Both the position numbers and the translations under genes were made by a program. This document shows, piece after piece, positions 36,156 to 45,739 of a DNA stretch of 64,000 bases. Every line of letters begins with the position of its first letter. The stretch's first letter is position 1. Location: NCBI GenBank assembly GCA_017355425.1, contig CP070233.1, forward strand, positions 4,195,501-4,259,500, read 5' to 3'. Below the pieces are notes generated by a model, which saw nothing but the letters and a program-made list of their open reading frames with translations, did not search any database and was not told the origin of the DNA. Source of the stretch: Dolichospermum sp. DET69. Its GTDB lineage: Bacteria; Cyanobacteriota; Cyanobacteriia; Cyanobacteriales; Nostocaceae.

Positions 36156-36459
36156 CCTTTAAGATTTTTTCAATTAAAGATGGTTTATTTCCTTGTAATT
36201 GTTTAGCAAAATTTTCGCCTTCTTCAATTTGCTGTCTAATTTCTTCTCGATGATCATGATAATAGGCTAAAGCCGCATAAACATCAGCTAACGTAATGCT
36301 AGGATGTTGATAAATAATTTCATCAGGCGACATTCCCATCCTTTCATGCCAAATTACAATATCTTGAACTTTGATGCGATGTCCAGCAATGCGTGGTTTT
36401 CCTCCACATACTCCGGGAGTGATCACTATGTGTTCTTTACTAACAGAAATTGTACTCAT
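36133..36459 (-). CDS. DUF433 antitoxin
   Basis: 108 residues with the DUF433 core: ITPGVCGGKPRIAGHRIKVQ, then GMSPDEIIYQHPSITLADVY and AALAYYHDHREEI. DUF433 is a winged-helix-like DNA-binding family paired with DUF5615. The C-terminal tail overlaps the toxin start, so the pair is translationally coupled. Confidence 0.87.
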   Translation of the reverse strand: MSTISVSKEHIVITPGVCGGKPRIAGHRIKVQDIVIWHERMGMSPDEIIYQHPSITLADVYAALAYYHDHREEIRQQIEEGENFAKQLQGNKPSLIEKILKGESVKQD

Positions 36460-36592
36460 TGATTTTCATGAATTTACAAAATAATTCATCTTAATATGTT
36501 ATTATATTTTGATTTTGATCACAAGTCATTTAATTAATAATAGTAATGGTGCGTTATGAATAAATATAACGCACCCTACAGGCTGACAGCTA

Positions 36593-37300
36593 TTACACTG
36601 CTGCTAATTCTGGAGTTGGACGCTTACTGTTACGGATATTGGTAATCGCTTCAGCATAATCAGGAGCATTGAAAACAGCCGAACCCGCTACAATAGCATT
36701 AGCTCCTGCTTCCAAAACTTGCCAAGTATTATTAGCTTTTAGTCCCCCGTCAACTTCAATCCAAGGATCTAAACCGCGTTCATCACACATTTGACGCAAT
36801 TTGCGGATTTTAGGAACTACACTAGGAATGAAGCTTTGACCACCGAAACCGGGGTTAACGCTCATAATTAGCACTAAATCGCACAATTCTAGGACATATT
36901 CAATTAACTCCAAAGGTGTACCAGGATTAAGGACAACTCCAGCTTTTTTACCGAGTTCTCTGATTTGTCCCAGAGTACGGTGTAAGTGAGGGGAAGCGTT
37001 ATGTTCTGCGTGTATGGAAATAATATCAGCGCCAGCTTTAGCAAAACCTTCTACATACTTTTCTGGTTCCACAATCATCAAGTGGACATCCAGTGGCTTA
37101 GTTGTAATCGGACGAATCGCCTCCACAATCAGAGGACCTATTGTAATATTAGGTACAAAACGTCCGTCCATTACATCAACGTGAATCCAATCTGCTCCAG
37201 CTTTGTCTACGGCGCGAATATCGTCACCTAGACGGCTAAAATCTGCTGATAGGATGGAAGGAGAAATAACTATAGGTTTTTGAGATGAATTTTGGGTCAT
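36593..37300 (-). CDS. rpe: Ribulose-phosphate 3-epimerase
   Basis: Interconverts ribulose-5-phosphate and xylulose-5-phosphate in the Calvin cycle and pentose phosphate pathway. 235 residues from ATG 37300 ([20 protein letters not shown]). Motifs: [31 protein letters not shown] and EVDGGLK. An earlier start at 37345 adds 15 unrelated residues. Single gene. Confidence 0.97.
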   Translation of the reverse strand: MTQNSSQKPIVISPSILSADFSRLGDDIRAVDKAGADWIHVDVMDGRFVPNITIGPLIVEAIRPITTKPLDVHLMIVEPEKYVEGFAKAGADIISIHAEHNASPHLHRTLGQIRELGKKAGVVLNPGTPLELIEYVLELCDLVLIMSVNPGFGGQSFIPSVVPKIRKLRQMCDERGLDPWIEVDGGLKANNTWQVLEAGANAIVAGSAVFNAPDYAEAITNIRNSKRPTPELAAV

Positions 37301-37722
37301 GGCTAGTGGGTTTTTAAGCGTCTTCGTCTGTAAGTATTGTAACAAAATATGGGAAATTGTTAAAAATTAATTCAAAAATGAAAATTAAAAATAAAATTGC
37401 TCTCTTTTGTTTCCTTTCCCACTGGAAGAATATGGATTAAATGAACCACGTATCCCTGACGGGACCGGAGGGATATAGGGACGTTCGCGGAGCGTTCCGA
37501 TAGCTTGCGTGGCGACGCAGGAGCCATAGGAATAGGACACGAAGGAAGGAAGAAGATAGGCTGAAATAATATCAAGATGATATTGTTGACTCTTGGGATT
37601 CCACCAAGCCCACCCCACAAAAATATTATACTTATTGTGGGGTGGGCAACATGAGCGCCCATATTATATTTAATTGTGCCTACCTACTTAATTTTGATTT
37701 GGGAAGGGAGTAACAAGCGGCT
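37301..37722. other. Intergenic region of dispersed repeats
   Basis: Holds a gcgttcgcggagcgt/tagcttgcgtggcgacgca type cyanobacterial repeat (about 37480-37525), a gtggggtgggcaac motif at about 37639, and at 37678-37692 part of the tacctactta end also seen at 2061-2076. The two open minus-strand frames here (37372-37662) run through repeats and are not genes. Confidence 0.5.
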
Positions 37723-39303
37723 ATGAATAGAAATTGGTTAATTTTTTGGAGTTTAGGTTTTTCTTGTTTGACTTTACCTGTCTTTGCTAGGGTGAAGTTT
37801 GCAAATTTTTTAGGTACTAATGGTATTGATGCACTGAAACTACATCAAGCTCCTTATAATTTGACTGGGCGAAAAATTGCTATTGGTCAAGTGGAAATTG
37901 GTCGTCCAGGGATGTTTGGCTGGGATAAGGCTGTGTCTAAAAATCGGGCTGTATCTCCATTTGCGGTGTTTTCACGTAATGTCCCCGCTAAATCTAATGT
38001 TGGTGTTGATCCTCATGCCTATAATGTTTCTGGTGTAATGGTGAGTCAGGATAAGGCTTTTCCTGGTGTAGCCCCCAATGCGCGACTATATTCTTCGGCT
38101 GTAGGATCTACAAAAAAAATCGGACAACCGGAGGAGTGTTTATCAGTACAACACATTGCTTTACAAAATGGTGGTGATGTCCGGGCGATTAATTTGAGTT
38201 TTGGTGAACCTCTTGATCGTGATCCTCGACCAGAAGCTATGTTAGATGGTAATGCTTTACTAACTTTATGTATTGACTTGTCTAGTCGTGTTCATGATGT
38301 TGTGTATACTATTGCAGGTAATCAAGGCAAAGGCGGGATTCCCATTCCTACAGACAATTTTAACGCAATTAATGTGGCTTTTTCCTCGGAACGAGAGGGA
38401 ATTTTTAATAAGGTTCACGTTTCTAATTTGGCTAGTATTAATCAAGGTATAGAAAATCGTTTGGCTGGGAAAGAATTTAATATTAATGAAAGAAGCGCAA
38501 TTAGTTTAGTTGCTCCTGGTACTAATATTCCTTTACTTAATCCTGATGGTAAATTAAATAAATCTACTGGTACGAGTTTTGCTTCACCACAGGTTACTGC
38601 TACTGTGGCATTATTACAGGAATTTGTGGATAGACAGTTGCGAACTAAACAACCAAATTGGACTACTAATGCTCGTCGTCATCAAGTCATGAAAGCAATA
38701 TTACTCAATTCGGCGGACAAAATTCAAGATAGTGGTGATGGTTTACGGTTGGGAATGACGAGGACTTTAATTGATAAACAAAATAAAGATTGGTTAGCAA
38801 CGGACGCTTATAAAAATGCTAAAATTCCCCTAGATGCTCAAATGGGAGCGGGTCACTTAAATGCTTTTCGAGGTTATCAACAATTGAATGGTGGTGAATG
38901 GAAATCTAACGCACCTGTGCCGCCTATTGGTTGGGATTATGGTACTGTTAATGCTAATTCTGCTAAAGAATATGTTTTAGAAAAGAGGTTGAAAAAAAAT
39001 AGTTTTGTCGCTATTACTTTAAGTTGGGATCGTTTGGTAGAGTTGGATGATAAAAATAATAATCAGGAATATGATATTGGAGAAACATTTAAAGATAAAG
39101 GATTAAATAATCTTGATGTTTATTTAGTTAAAAATAATGAAGTTGTTGTTTGTGATTCTGTGAGTGAAGTTGATAGTGTTGAACATATTTTTTGCCCAGT
39201 TTCTACTAATGGAAATTATAAAATTCGGGTGCAATTTAGGAAGCAGGTGAATAAGGCTATTCAATCTTATGGTTTGGCTTGGTGGACTGTGGCTGAAAAG
39301 TGA
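37723..39303 (+). CDS. Exported subtilisin-like (S8) protease, catalytic Asp replaced by Glu
   Basis: 526 residues with a signal peptide (LIFWSLGFSCLTLPVFA). The S8 serine is S285 in GTSFASPQV, the oxyanion asparagine is in IAGNQG (N200) and the histidine block is DPHAYNVSGVM (H98). Where the family has Asp in a V-x-D-x-G turn, this protein reads IGQVEIGRPG, with E58. It may therefore have altered or no protease activity. The C-terminal ~120 residues form a beta-rich domain. Probably secreted. Confidence 0.8.
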   Translation: MNRNWLIFWSLGFSCLTLPVFARVKFANFLGTNGIDALKLHQAPYNLTGRKIAIGQVEIGRPGMFGWDKAVSKNRAVSPFAVFSRNVPAKSNVGVDPHAYNVSGVMVSQDKAFPGVAPNARLYSSAVGSTKKIGQPEECLSVQHIALQNGGDVRAINLSFGEPLDRDPRPEAMLDGNALLTLCIDLSSRVHDVVYTIAGNQGKGGIPIPTDNFNAINVAFSSEREGIFNKVHVSNLASINQGIENRLAGKEFNINERSAISLVAPGTNIPLLNPDGKLNKSTGTSFASPQVTATVALLQEFVDRQLRTKQPNWTTNARRHQVMKAILLNSADKIQDSGDGLRLGMTRTLIDKQNKDWLATDAYKNAKIPLDAQMGAGHLNAFRGYQQLNGGEWKSNAPVPPIGWDYGTVNANSAKEYVLEKRLKKNSFVAITLSWDRLVELDDKNNNQEYDIGETFKDKGLNNLDVYLVKNNEVVVCDSVSEVDSVEHIFCPVSTNGNYKIRVQFRKQVNKAIQSYGLAWWTVAEK

Positions 39304-39321
39304 TATTTTGTAATTGTAATA

Positions 39322-39519
39322 TTAAGCAATTAAATCATCTTCCAATAGTTCAGCCATTTTCATTATTGATTTTAAATCTTGATTTCGATGTACAGGAATA
39401 GAGATAATTTTAGTCTCATCAGGCTTTTCATAAATATGATGACTACCTGTAGTTTTTTTGAGAATCCAACCTTTTCTCTCAATAATTTTACATAGTTTTT
39501 TCCCTGAGATTGATTTCAT
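39322..39519 (-). CDS. HicA-type mRNA interferase toxin (pair 1)
   Basis: 65 residues with the HicA double-stranded RNA-binding-like fold: KLCKIIERKGWILKKTTGSH and a histidine in GSHHIY. Ends ELLEDDLIA. It overlaps its HicB antitoxin by 4 bp (39516-39519), with HicB upstream. The order HicB-HicA is the reverse of the classical E. coli order but common in cyanobacteria. Confidence 0.87.
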   Translation of the reverse strand: MKSISGKKLCKIIERKGWILKKTTGSHHIYEKPDETKIISIPVHRNQDLKSIMKMAELLEDDLIA

Positions 39520-39719
39520 ACTGCAATTTCAATAATTTGTGAGATAGGATCTGGTTTTTGGATTTCATTCGCTACTTCTAACCAGCCTTGTATGGCATCT
39601 TGAAGGTTATTAACCAATTCTTCCATTGTATCTCCTTCGGTTATACAACCTGGGAGAGCAGGTACTTCAGCCCAATAACCACCTTCTTCAGCAGGATAAA
39701 TAATAGCTTTGATTTTCAT
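39516..39719 (-). CDS. HicB-type antitoxin (pair 1)
   Basis: 67 residues from ATG 39719: MKIKAIIYPAEEGGYWAEVP and LPGCITEGDTMEELVNNLQD, the partial RNase H-like HicB fold. The frame opens 19 codons earlier (39776), but that part is unrelated. It overlaps hicA by 4 bp. Confidence 0.87.
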   Translation of the reverse strand: MKIKAIIYPAEEGGYWAEVPALPGCITEGDTMEELVNNLQDAIQGWLEVANEIQKPDPISQIIEIAV

Positions 39720-39884
39720 TGCTTTTACCTTTATGGTTGTTGATCTGAACAAATTATAACATAATAAATACATCATAGTTTAGCTTGCCGGACTAGACCG
39801 AAAAATGATATATGTTAATTCTAACAATTGATTACCATCTCAAGCTAAATTAACAGTAAACCAAAAGGAAAGCGACAACTACAC

Positions 39885-40112
39885 TTAACCATCTAACAGA
39901 TCAATAAATTCATCAACATCTAATTCTGCTTGTCTAATAATTGCTCGTAGTGTTCCTTTATCGAGAGTTTTATGATTTGGAATTACCACTTCTGCAAAAG
40001 GTTGATCCCGACAGAGAATAATATGACTGCCTTTTTGCCGTTTTATATAAAAGCCAGCCTTACCCAAAGCTTTGATACACTGTTTTCCTGAAACTTGAGG
40101 TAATTTACTCAT
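39885..40112 (-). CDS. HicA-type mRNA interferase toxin (pair 2)
   Basis: 75 residues: LPQVSGKQCIKALGKAGFYI, then RQKGSHIILCR with the catalytic-type histidine and VIPNHKTLDKGTLRAIIRQ. It overlaps HicB of pair 2 by 4 bp. It is clearly different in sequence from the HicA of pair 1, 366 bp away, so the pairs are not a recent duplication. Confidence 0.87.
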   Translation of the reverse strand: MSKLPQVSGKQCIKALGKAGFYIKRQKGSHIILCRDQPFAEVVIPNHKTLDKGTLRAIIRQAELDVDEFIDLLDG

Positions 40113-40315
40113 ACAGCAAGCATTACCGTTTCAACTTGATCTTCTGGAATAACACGACCTTCTTCTTGAAGTAGCTCAATATACAGTTCAATTGCTTCTT
40201 TAATATTAGCGATCGCTTCTTCTTTTGTTTCCCCTTGACTAATACAAGGTGGTAAACTGGGACATTGGGCGACCCAATAACCATTTTCACCAGGATAAAT
40301 AATTACTTGTCTCAT
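40109..40315 (-). CDS. HicB-type antitoxin (pair 2)
   Basis: 68 residues from ATG 40315: MRQVIIYPGENGYWVAQCPS and LPPCISQGETKEEAIANIKE, the HicB fold. The longer frame to 40456 adds 47 unrelated residues. Forms the second of two adjacent HicBA units on the minus strand. Confidence 0.87.
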   Translation of the reverse strand: MRQVIIYPGENGYWVAQCPSLPPCISQGETKEEAIANIKEAIELYIELLQEEGRVIPEDQVETVMLAV

Positions 40316-40382
40316 ATTTCGTTTGTTGAGATTAATATCCTTGTATTTTATCATCAATTGACTATATAATGGAGTTTTTGGG

Positions 40383-40730
40383 ATGACTAATTTAACTACT
40401 TTACAAACAACATTTATCAAAGATGATGTTTCTATCAGGTTAAATAATTTAAACAATCACTTAAAAGAAATTCAGTCTTTATCACAGGATTATCATAATA
40501 GTGATACAGTGAAGAGTTTAATTAAAGAAACCATGTATTTTATTGAATGGATAGCCCCAGATGTAGAATTTGATGATGCTTTTGAGTTGGCTAATTTAAG
40601 CAGGTTTCTAACACGCTGGTTATTTAGTACAGAAGTTTGGAATAACTCAAAAGCACGAAATCAAATTATTGATGAACTTGGTGCTTGGAACAACCGTATT
40701 TTACAAATGTCAAAATTATTTACTCTATAA
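40383..40730 (+). CDS. Hypothetical protein, 115 residues
   Basis: A helical, acidic protein: ISIRLNNL-type helices and VKSLIKETMYFIEWIAPDVE followed by FELANLSRFLTRWLF. It is divergent from the HicBA pair and is followed 4 bp later by another small gene in the same direction, suggesting a two-gene operon. Family not recognised. Confidence 0.55.
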   Translation: MTNLTTLQTTFIKDDVSIRLNNLNNHLKEIQSLSQDYHNSDTVKSLIKETMYFIEWIAPDVEFDDAFELANLSRFLTRWLFSTEVWNNSKARNQIIDELGAWNNRILQMSKLFTL

Positions 40731-40734
40731 CATT

Positions 40735-41076
40735 ATGAATCAACCACCTTTACCTCAGCCACAATTAGAACCCAGTGGAATTACTTTTGAGCAATATGAA
40801 GAATTTACCCCAGCAAAACTAGAACTGTGGAATGGATACCTGGGTTACGGTGGACAGGATAATTTAGGTTTTCATTTATCTGTGCTTACTAATATGGGGT
40901 TATTATTAGCAGCTAAAAACACCAATTTATCACTGTGGATAGAAGCAGTGGACTCTGTGATTAGAGAAAAATTATCGAATCTCAATGCTGAACCTGAAGT
41001 AGCAGAAGCCATGTTAAATAGATTTAATCAGGCAATGTTAGATATGGAAGAAGTGATAAATTATTTGGGAGAATAA
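40735..41076 (+). CDS. Hypothetical protein, 113 residues
   Basis: From ATG 40735: MNQPPLPQPQLEPSGITFEQ, then YEEFTPAKLELWNGYLGYGG. The early part resembles the N-terminal strand of Uma2-type proteins (KLELWNGY), but the nuclease core is missing; the rest is helical (ALEAVDSVI-like, EAMLNRFNQAMLDMEEVINY). Starts 4 bp after the preceding gene. Function unknown. Confidence 0.55.
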   Translation: MNQPPLPQPQLEPSGITFEQYEEFTPAKLELWNGYLGYGGQDNLGFHLSVLTNMGLLLAAKNTNLSLWIEAVDSVIREKLSNLNAEPEVAEAMLNRFNQAMLDMEEVINYLGE

Positions 41077-41313
41077 CTAATTTTATCTGATTTTATTTTT
41101 AAAATGAGAATGGCTGTATTTTGACATCACCCCTTGACAATTGGCTCTCTCAAACCTTCGTTATACTCAAAACGGCTTAATTATTTGATTTAAGCGGGTA
41201 GGGGTAAAGCATGAGCTAAACCCCTACAAATCTAGGTTTTTCGTGATTTTACTTTCATTCCATGTCCCAACCGTTTTGAGGATACATCGTGGTTGATTTA
41301 CCTGAAAATCACC

Positions 41314-41347
41314 GTAGATACCCAACTTTAATAAATTGGGTATCTAC
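41314..41347. terminator. Perfect 12-bp palindrome after the giant adhesin gene
   Basis: gtagatacccaa / ttgggtatctac arms with a 10-base loop, 35 bp beyond the stop on the minus strand. No T run follows, so it may be a dispersed palindrome or a terminator of weak type. Fragments of the gtaggggtaaagcatgagct repeat lie beside it at about 41188-41218. Confidence 0.45.
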
Positions 41348-41381
41348 AGATTGTGGTAGAGAAATCCGGTATTGTGAAAAA

Positions 41382-43527
41382 CTAGGCAATCAAACTAAAA
41401 TCACTACCACTTAAAGTAATATCAAGATTACCTAATTGGGCAAACTCAAACACTTTTCCTGCACCCAGAACATTACCATCCTGGTTATAGAATAAACTGC
41501 CAGTGCTTTGACTATAAACAATCCTTGCATTACTAGCATTCACCAATTCATCATCAGTGACAACTGCAAAATCACTTAAAGCCTGTCCAACAGTATTAGT
41601 AATGGCATTGAAAGTGCTAAGACTTAAAACAATTTTGTCCTGTCCGGCATCAAATTGGGGAATATAGTCAACACCTAAAGCAGTGCTAAATACTCCATTA
41701 TTTTGGAATAGATATTGATCATTTCCAACTCCTCCAGCCAGAATATCATCACCTAATCCTCCCCAAAGAGAATCATTTCCTGCTAATCCTTGCAGTTTGT
41801 CATTACCTGCACCACCAACCAGCAAGTTATCGAGAGCATTACCCGTTAAACGGTCATTTCCTGCACCACCTGTCACATTTTCAATGACGTTGTTACCAGA
41901 AAGAATGAGCTTCAGATTACTATTGACTGTTTGCGAAGTCGTAACAGCCAAATTCACATTTACCGCAGCAGTCGTTCCCGTCAAGTCAATAGTATCAATA
42001 CCTCCCGTTGCCGTTTCTACAATCGTATCCGTTCCTAATGCACCTATCACCGAGAAAACATAAGTGTCATTACCATCAAGACCTGTAAGAGTGTTATTGC
42101 CACTATTGCCTGTGAAAACGTTATCCCCTGCATTACCAGTTCCGTTGATAGCAGATGTTCCCGTGAGAGTCAGATTTTCCACACCATCTGGCAAGATAGT
42201 TGTAATAGCAGCCCTCAGAGTATCAGTTATAGTCGTCGCCACTGTTTTGGTAGTGCCAAGAGTAGCATTAGTAGCAGAAGTCAGGTTGAGGTTAAAGGTT
42301 TCATTAGCCTCATTGAGTGCATCATTGAGAATGGGAATATTGATGACTTGAGTTTTTACCCCTGGATTGAAAGTTAAACTACCTGTGGTACCAGTATAGT
42401 CTAGACCAGCCTTAGCCGTACCATCAGCAGTAGCATAGTTGACGGTAATAGCTTTAGTGCTGGTATTGGAAAGAGTCACCGTATAAGCGACATTTTGAGG
42501 ATTGGTGTTACCTTCAACAATGGTTTGGGTCGCACTGAGGTTAGCTGTAGGTTGCAGGTCATTATCCGCAATGCTGACCGTTGCATTAGCAGTTGTACCA
42601 AGGATGTATGCAGTACCTTTGACTAAGGTAAGGATAGAAGTCTCAGTTCCTTCAAAAATGGTGTCATCAATAGGTGTTAATGTTACCGTCGCTGTGTTAC
42701 TGCCGGCAGCAAAGATAACATTATTTGCTACAGTGGTATAGTCTGCGCCGTTAGTAGCTGTCCCGGTGAGGCTATAGGTGACTGTCAGGGGTTGGTTGAT
42801 ATTTCCTCCCAACCTTGTCAGAGTGAAAACACCAGGATTAGGAGTAACACCTGTTGCAGTTTCCGCAGCATTAGCAGTAGCAGCAACCGTAATCACAGGC
42901 AGTGCAGAGGAGTCATCATTGGTAATAGTTCCTGTCACTGCTGTTGTTGTATTAACAGTGTAACCTGTAGCAGTTGCTAGAGTGAGGACAACGGTTTCAT
43001 CAGTTTCAACGGTGGTATCGGCTGTGGGGTCAACAGTTAAAGTTGCCGTACTGCTTCCCGCTACAAAGGTAATGATTCCAGTAGTTGCAGTAAAGCTAGT
43101 TGCACCTGTTTGAGTATAGTCTGTGTTGAAAGTGGCAGTTCCCCCAACACCATAGTTGACAGTGAGGGCATTAGCTGTGGGTCCAGTTCTGGTGAAAGTG
43201 TAAACCAGATTGCTTAGTCCATCTTCGGTAACGCTGGCAGGAGATACAGCTAGGCTAATACTGGGTAAATCATTATCAGCAATATTGACAGTGGCGCTGT
43301 TGGTGACATCCAGAGCATAGCCTGTACCTGTTGTTAGGGTGAGGATAGCGGTTTCTGTGCCTTCAAAGATGTTGTCATCTATAGGTGTTACTGTGACAGT
43401 AGTGTTACTTGAACCTGCTGCAAAGCTGACGGTTCCTGGTAAACTACTGTAGTCAGTACCGTTGGTGGCTGTTCCGCTGAGGGTGTAGTTGACTGTAATG
43501 GCTTGGCTGACATCACCTGTACGAGTT
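41382..43527 (-). pseudogene. 3' part of split giant Calx-beta/RTX secreted protein
   Basis: The C-terminal ~715 residues of a gene interrupted by the intron at 43528-45739. It begins inside the fifth Calx-beta domain (TRTGDVSQAITVNYTL), contains three further Calx-beta domains, and ends in hemolysin-type Ca-binding repeats (GGAGNDRLTGNALDNLLVGG) and the C-terminal domain typical of type I secretion substrates (GSLFYNQDG...LTLSGSDFSLIA-like end). The first codons of the present open frame are antisense intron sequence. Joined to 45740-51627 after removing 2212 bp, it restores a 2677-codon gene. Confidence 0.85.
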
Positions 43528-45739
43528 GTGCGATTCGTTGTTAGCTGAATCACGGTATCCAGCCCGTACATAAGCTAACCAACCCAACTCTAGTAATAGA
43601 GGAAAGGTTGAACTCTCGGTCTGATATGGGTGAAAGTCCCATCTACCAGACTCAGGTATGAATCCCTATCTGCCTACGATGACCCGACTCGGTTTCGGGA
43701 GGTCGAAGCTAGGAACAGGACGCAATCAGACATCCGTTGCGGGGTGACACTGGCGTTAATGGGGAGTTCCCACGGTGAAACAGAGCCTAGAAAAGCGACT
43801 TAACAGAGAGCAGGACGCAACATCAAAATCCTGACTCCACTGGAGCAAAACCCCGCCGCATTTTAATTCGGATAGCGGTAAGAGTCTAGGGATTTCAGTG
43901 GTCGAATTGGCTACACCTAACGGAACGAACAATCTAACCGAGGGAACGAATAAAAACGGATTGAGGGTCTGAGGGCGGTCGAACCCTAGGTAGGCTGGAC
44001 GAGCAGCGGAATCCCCTCAATTCGGGTAGGACAGACCGTAATTGGTCTGAGGTGTTCAGAATACACAGACTGGAGCAGAGCATGATTGGACACAGAGAAA
44101 ACTCTAGTGAATCTTGGAAAACGTTGCCCTGGAAGAAATTCCGTCGTGACTTATTCCGCCTACAAAAGCGCGTGTACAAAGCGGTTCAAGTTGGAGACAA
44201 GCGCAAAGCTAAGTCCCTACAAAAGCTGATTCTGAAATCTACCGCAGCAAGATTACTGGCTATCCGTCAAGTATCACAGCTAAATGCCGGGAAAAAGACA
44301 GCAGGAATTGACGGCAAAAAGTCCCTTAACTTTAAGGAACGCTTTGAGCTTAATGAACTGTTGAAGGCATCCGTTAACAACTGGAAACACCAGGGGTTAA
44401 GAGAAATACCCATCCCCAAAAAGGATGGTACTACTAGGATTCTGAAAATCCCTACTATTGCTGATAGGGCTTACCAATGCCTTATCAAATACGCATTAGA
44501 ACCAGCGCACGAAGCAACTTTCCACGCGCACAGCTACGGGTTTCGGACGGGACGCTCGGCACATGATGCACAGAAAATCTTGTTTCGTAACCTATGCTCA
44601 AACGCCAACGGAATAGATAAACGAGTTATAGAACTCGATATTGAAAAATGCTTTGACAGGATAAACCACACCGCCATAATGGATAGACTCATCGCTCCTT
44701 ATAGCATAAGACAAGGTATTTTCCGATGTCTCAAAGCCGGAGTCAATCCAAAGTTCCCCGAACAAGGAACACCTCAAGGGGGCGTGGTAAGTCCACTTTT
44801 AGCTAACATCGCCTTAAATGGGATTGAAAGTATTCACAGATACCAGAATCATGGGTTCAGAATTACGGACAAAACCCCAAAGGAAAATATTGTTGAACCA
44901 ACAATCCGTTATGCGGATGACATGGTAATAATACTCCGACCCCAAGACGATGCCACAGAAATACTCGACAAAATTAGTCAGTTCCTAGCAGAGCGGGGAA
45001 TGAAAGTCAGTGAGAAAAAGACAAAGTTAACCGCCGCGACAGATGGGTTTGATTTCCTGGGCTGGCATTTTAAAGTCCAGAAAAACGGAAAGTTCAGAAG
45101 CGTCCCATCAGTGGACAATTTTAAAGCTTTTCGCAAGAAAGTAAAATACATCGTCAACAACTCGAATTATGGTTCTACCACAAAGGCTGAAAAATTAGCC
45201 CCCGTAGTTAGAGGCTGGAGGAATTACCACCGCTTCTGCAAGATGGACGGGTCAAGAAACTCGTTATTTCACATCCAAAACAGAGCATTTAGGGTATTCA
45301 ACAAGGAAACTAAACAGAATCGCTATACCAGTAAGCAATTACTAGATAAGGCTTTTCCAGCAGTCCCTTTCTCCGAAAATAAACATATCAATGTCAAAGG
45401 TGAGAAATCACCCTACGACGGAGATTTGAGTTATTGGAGCGAGCGTAACAGCAAGCTCTATGACAACCATACCTCTAAAGCCCTCAAACGGCAAAACCAT
45501 AAATGTGGTTATTGTGGGCTAAAAATGCTCAGTGACGAGAAGGTACATTTACATCATGTTGATGGAAACCATAAGAATGGTAAAACTAAAAACCTTCTAG
45601 CAATTCATGAAAGCTGCCACGACTATATTCACATGAGCAAAAGCGAAAGTTAAGAACATCGGAAGCTGGGTGCGGTGAAAGTCGCACGCCCAGATTTAAC
45701 AGAGAGGAGCGCGGGATAATACCCGCCTTCGACTCTACC
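43528..45739 (+). mobile_element. Group II intron, opposite orientation to host gene
   Basis: Starts GTGCG at 43528 (consensus GUGYG) and ends at AC 45737-45738 or one base later. The 5' part (43528-44080) is a structured, GC-richer, non-coding domain I-IV region. A complete reverse transcriptase/maturase lies inside. Domain V is visible at 45663-45695 (agctgggtgcggtgaaagtc) and domain VI follows to the end. It lies on the plus strand while the host gene is on the minus strand. Removing 2212 bp restores the host frame. Confidence 0.9.
44082..45653 (+). CDS. Group II intron reverse transcriptase/maturase with HNH domain
   Basis: 523 residues from ATG 44082 (a GTG at 44052 is also in frame). 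The reverse transcriptase domain has the catalytic IRYADDMVI near residue 290 and QGGVVSPLLANI just before it; the maturase X region ends in VVRGWRNYHRFCKMDG; the C-terminal HNH endonuclease shows CGYCGLKM, HLHHVDGNHKNG and IHESCHDYIH. All modules look intact, so the intron is probably mobile. It binds its own RNA to splice and to insert into new DNA sites. Confidence 0.95.
   Translation: MIGHRENSSESWKTLPWKKFRRDLFRLQKRVYKAVQVGDKRKAKSLQKLILKSTAARLLAIRQVSQLNAGKKTAGIDGKKSLNFKERFELNELLKASVNNWKHQGLREIPIPKKDGTTRILKIPTIADRAYQCLIKYALEPAHEATFHAHSYGFRTGRSAHDAQKILFRNLCSNANGIDKRVIELDIEKCFDRINHTAIMDRLIAPYSIRQGIFRCLKAGVNPKFPEQGTPQGGVVSPLLANIALNGIESIHRYQNHGFRITDKTPKENIVEPTIRYADDMVIILRPQDDATEILDKISQFLAERGMKVSEKKTKLTAATDGFDFLGWHFKVQKNGKFRSVPSVDNFKAFRKKVKYIVNNSNYGSTTKAEKLAPVVRGWRNYHRFCKMDGSRNSLFHIQNRAFRVFNKETKQNRYTSKQLLDKAFPAVPFSENKHINVKGEKSPYDGDLSYWSERNSKLYDNHTSKALKRQNHKCGYCGLKMLSDEKVHLHHVDGNHKNGKTKNLLAIHESCHDYIHMSKSES

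Noticed and set aside
37372-37662. Two overlapping minus-strand frames
   Set aside because: They translate dispersed cyanobacterial repeats between rpe and the subtilase gene.
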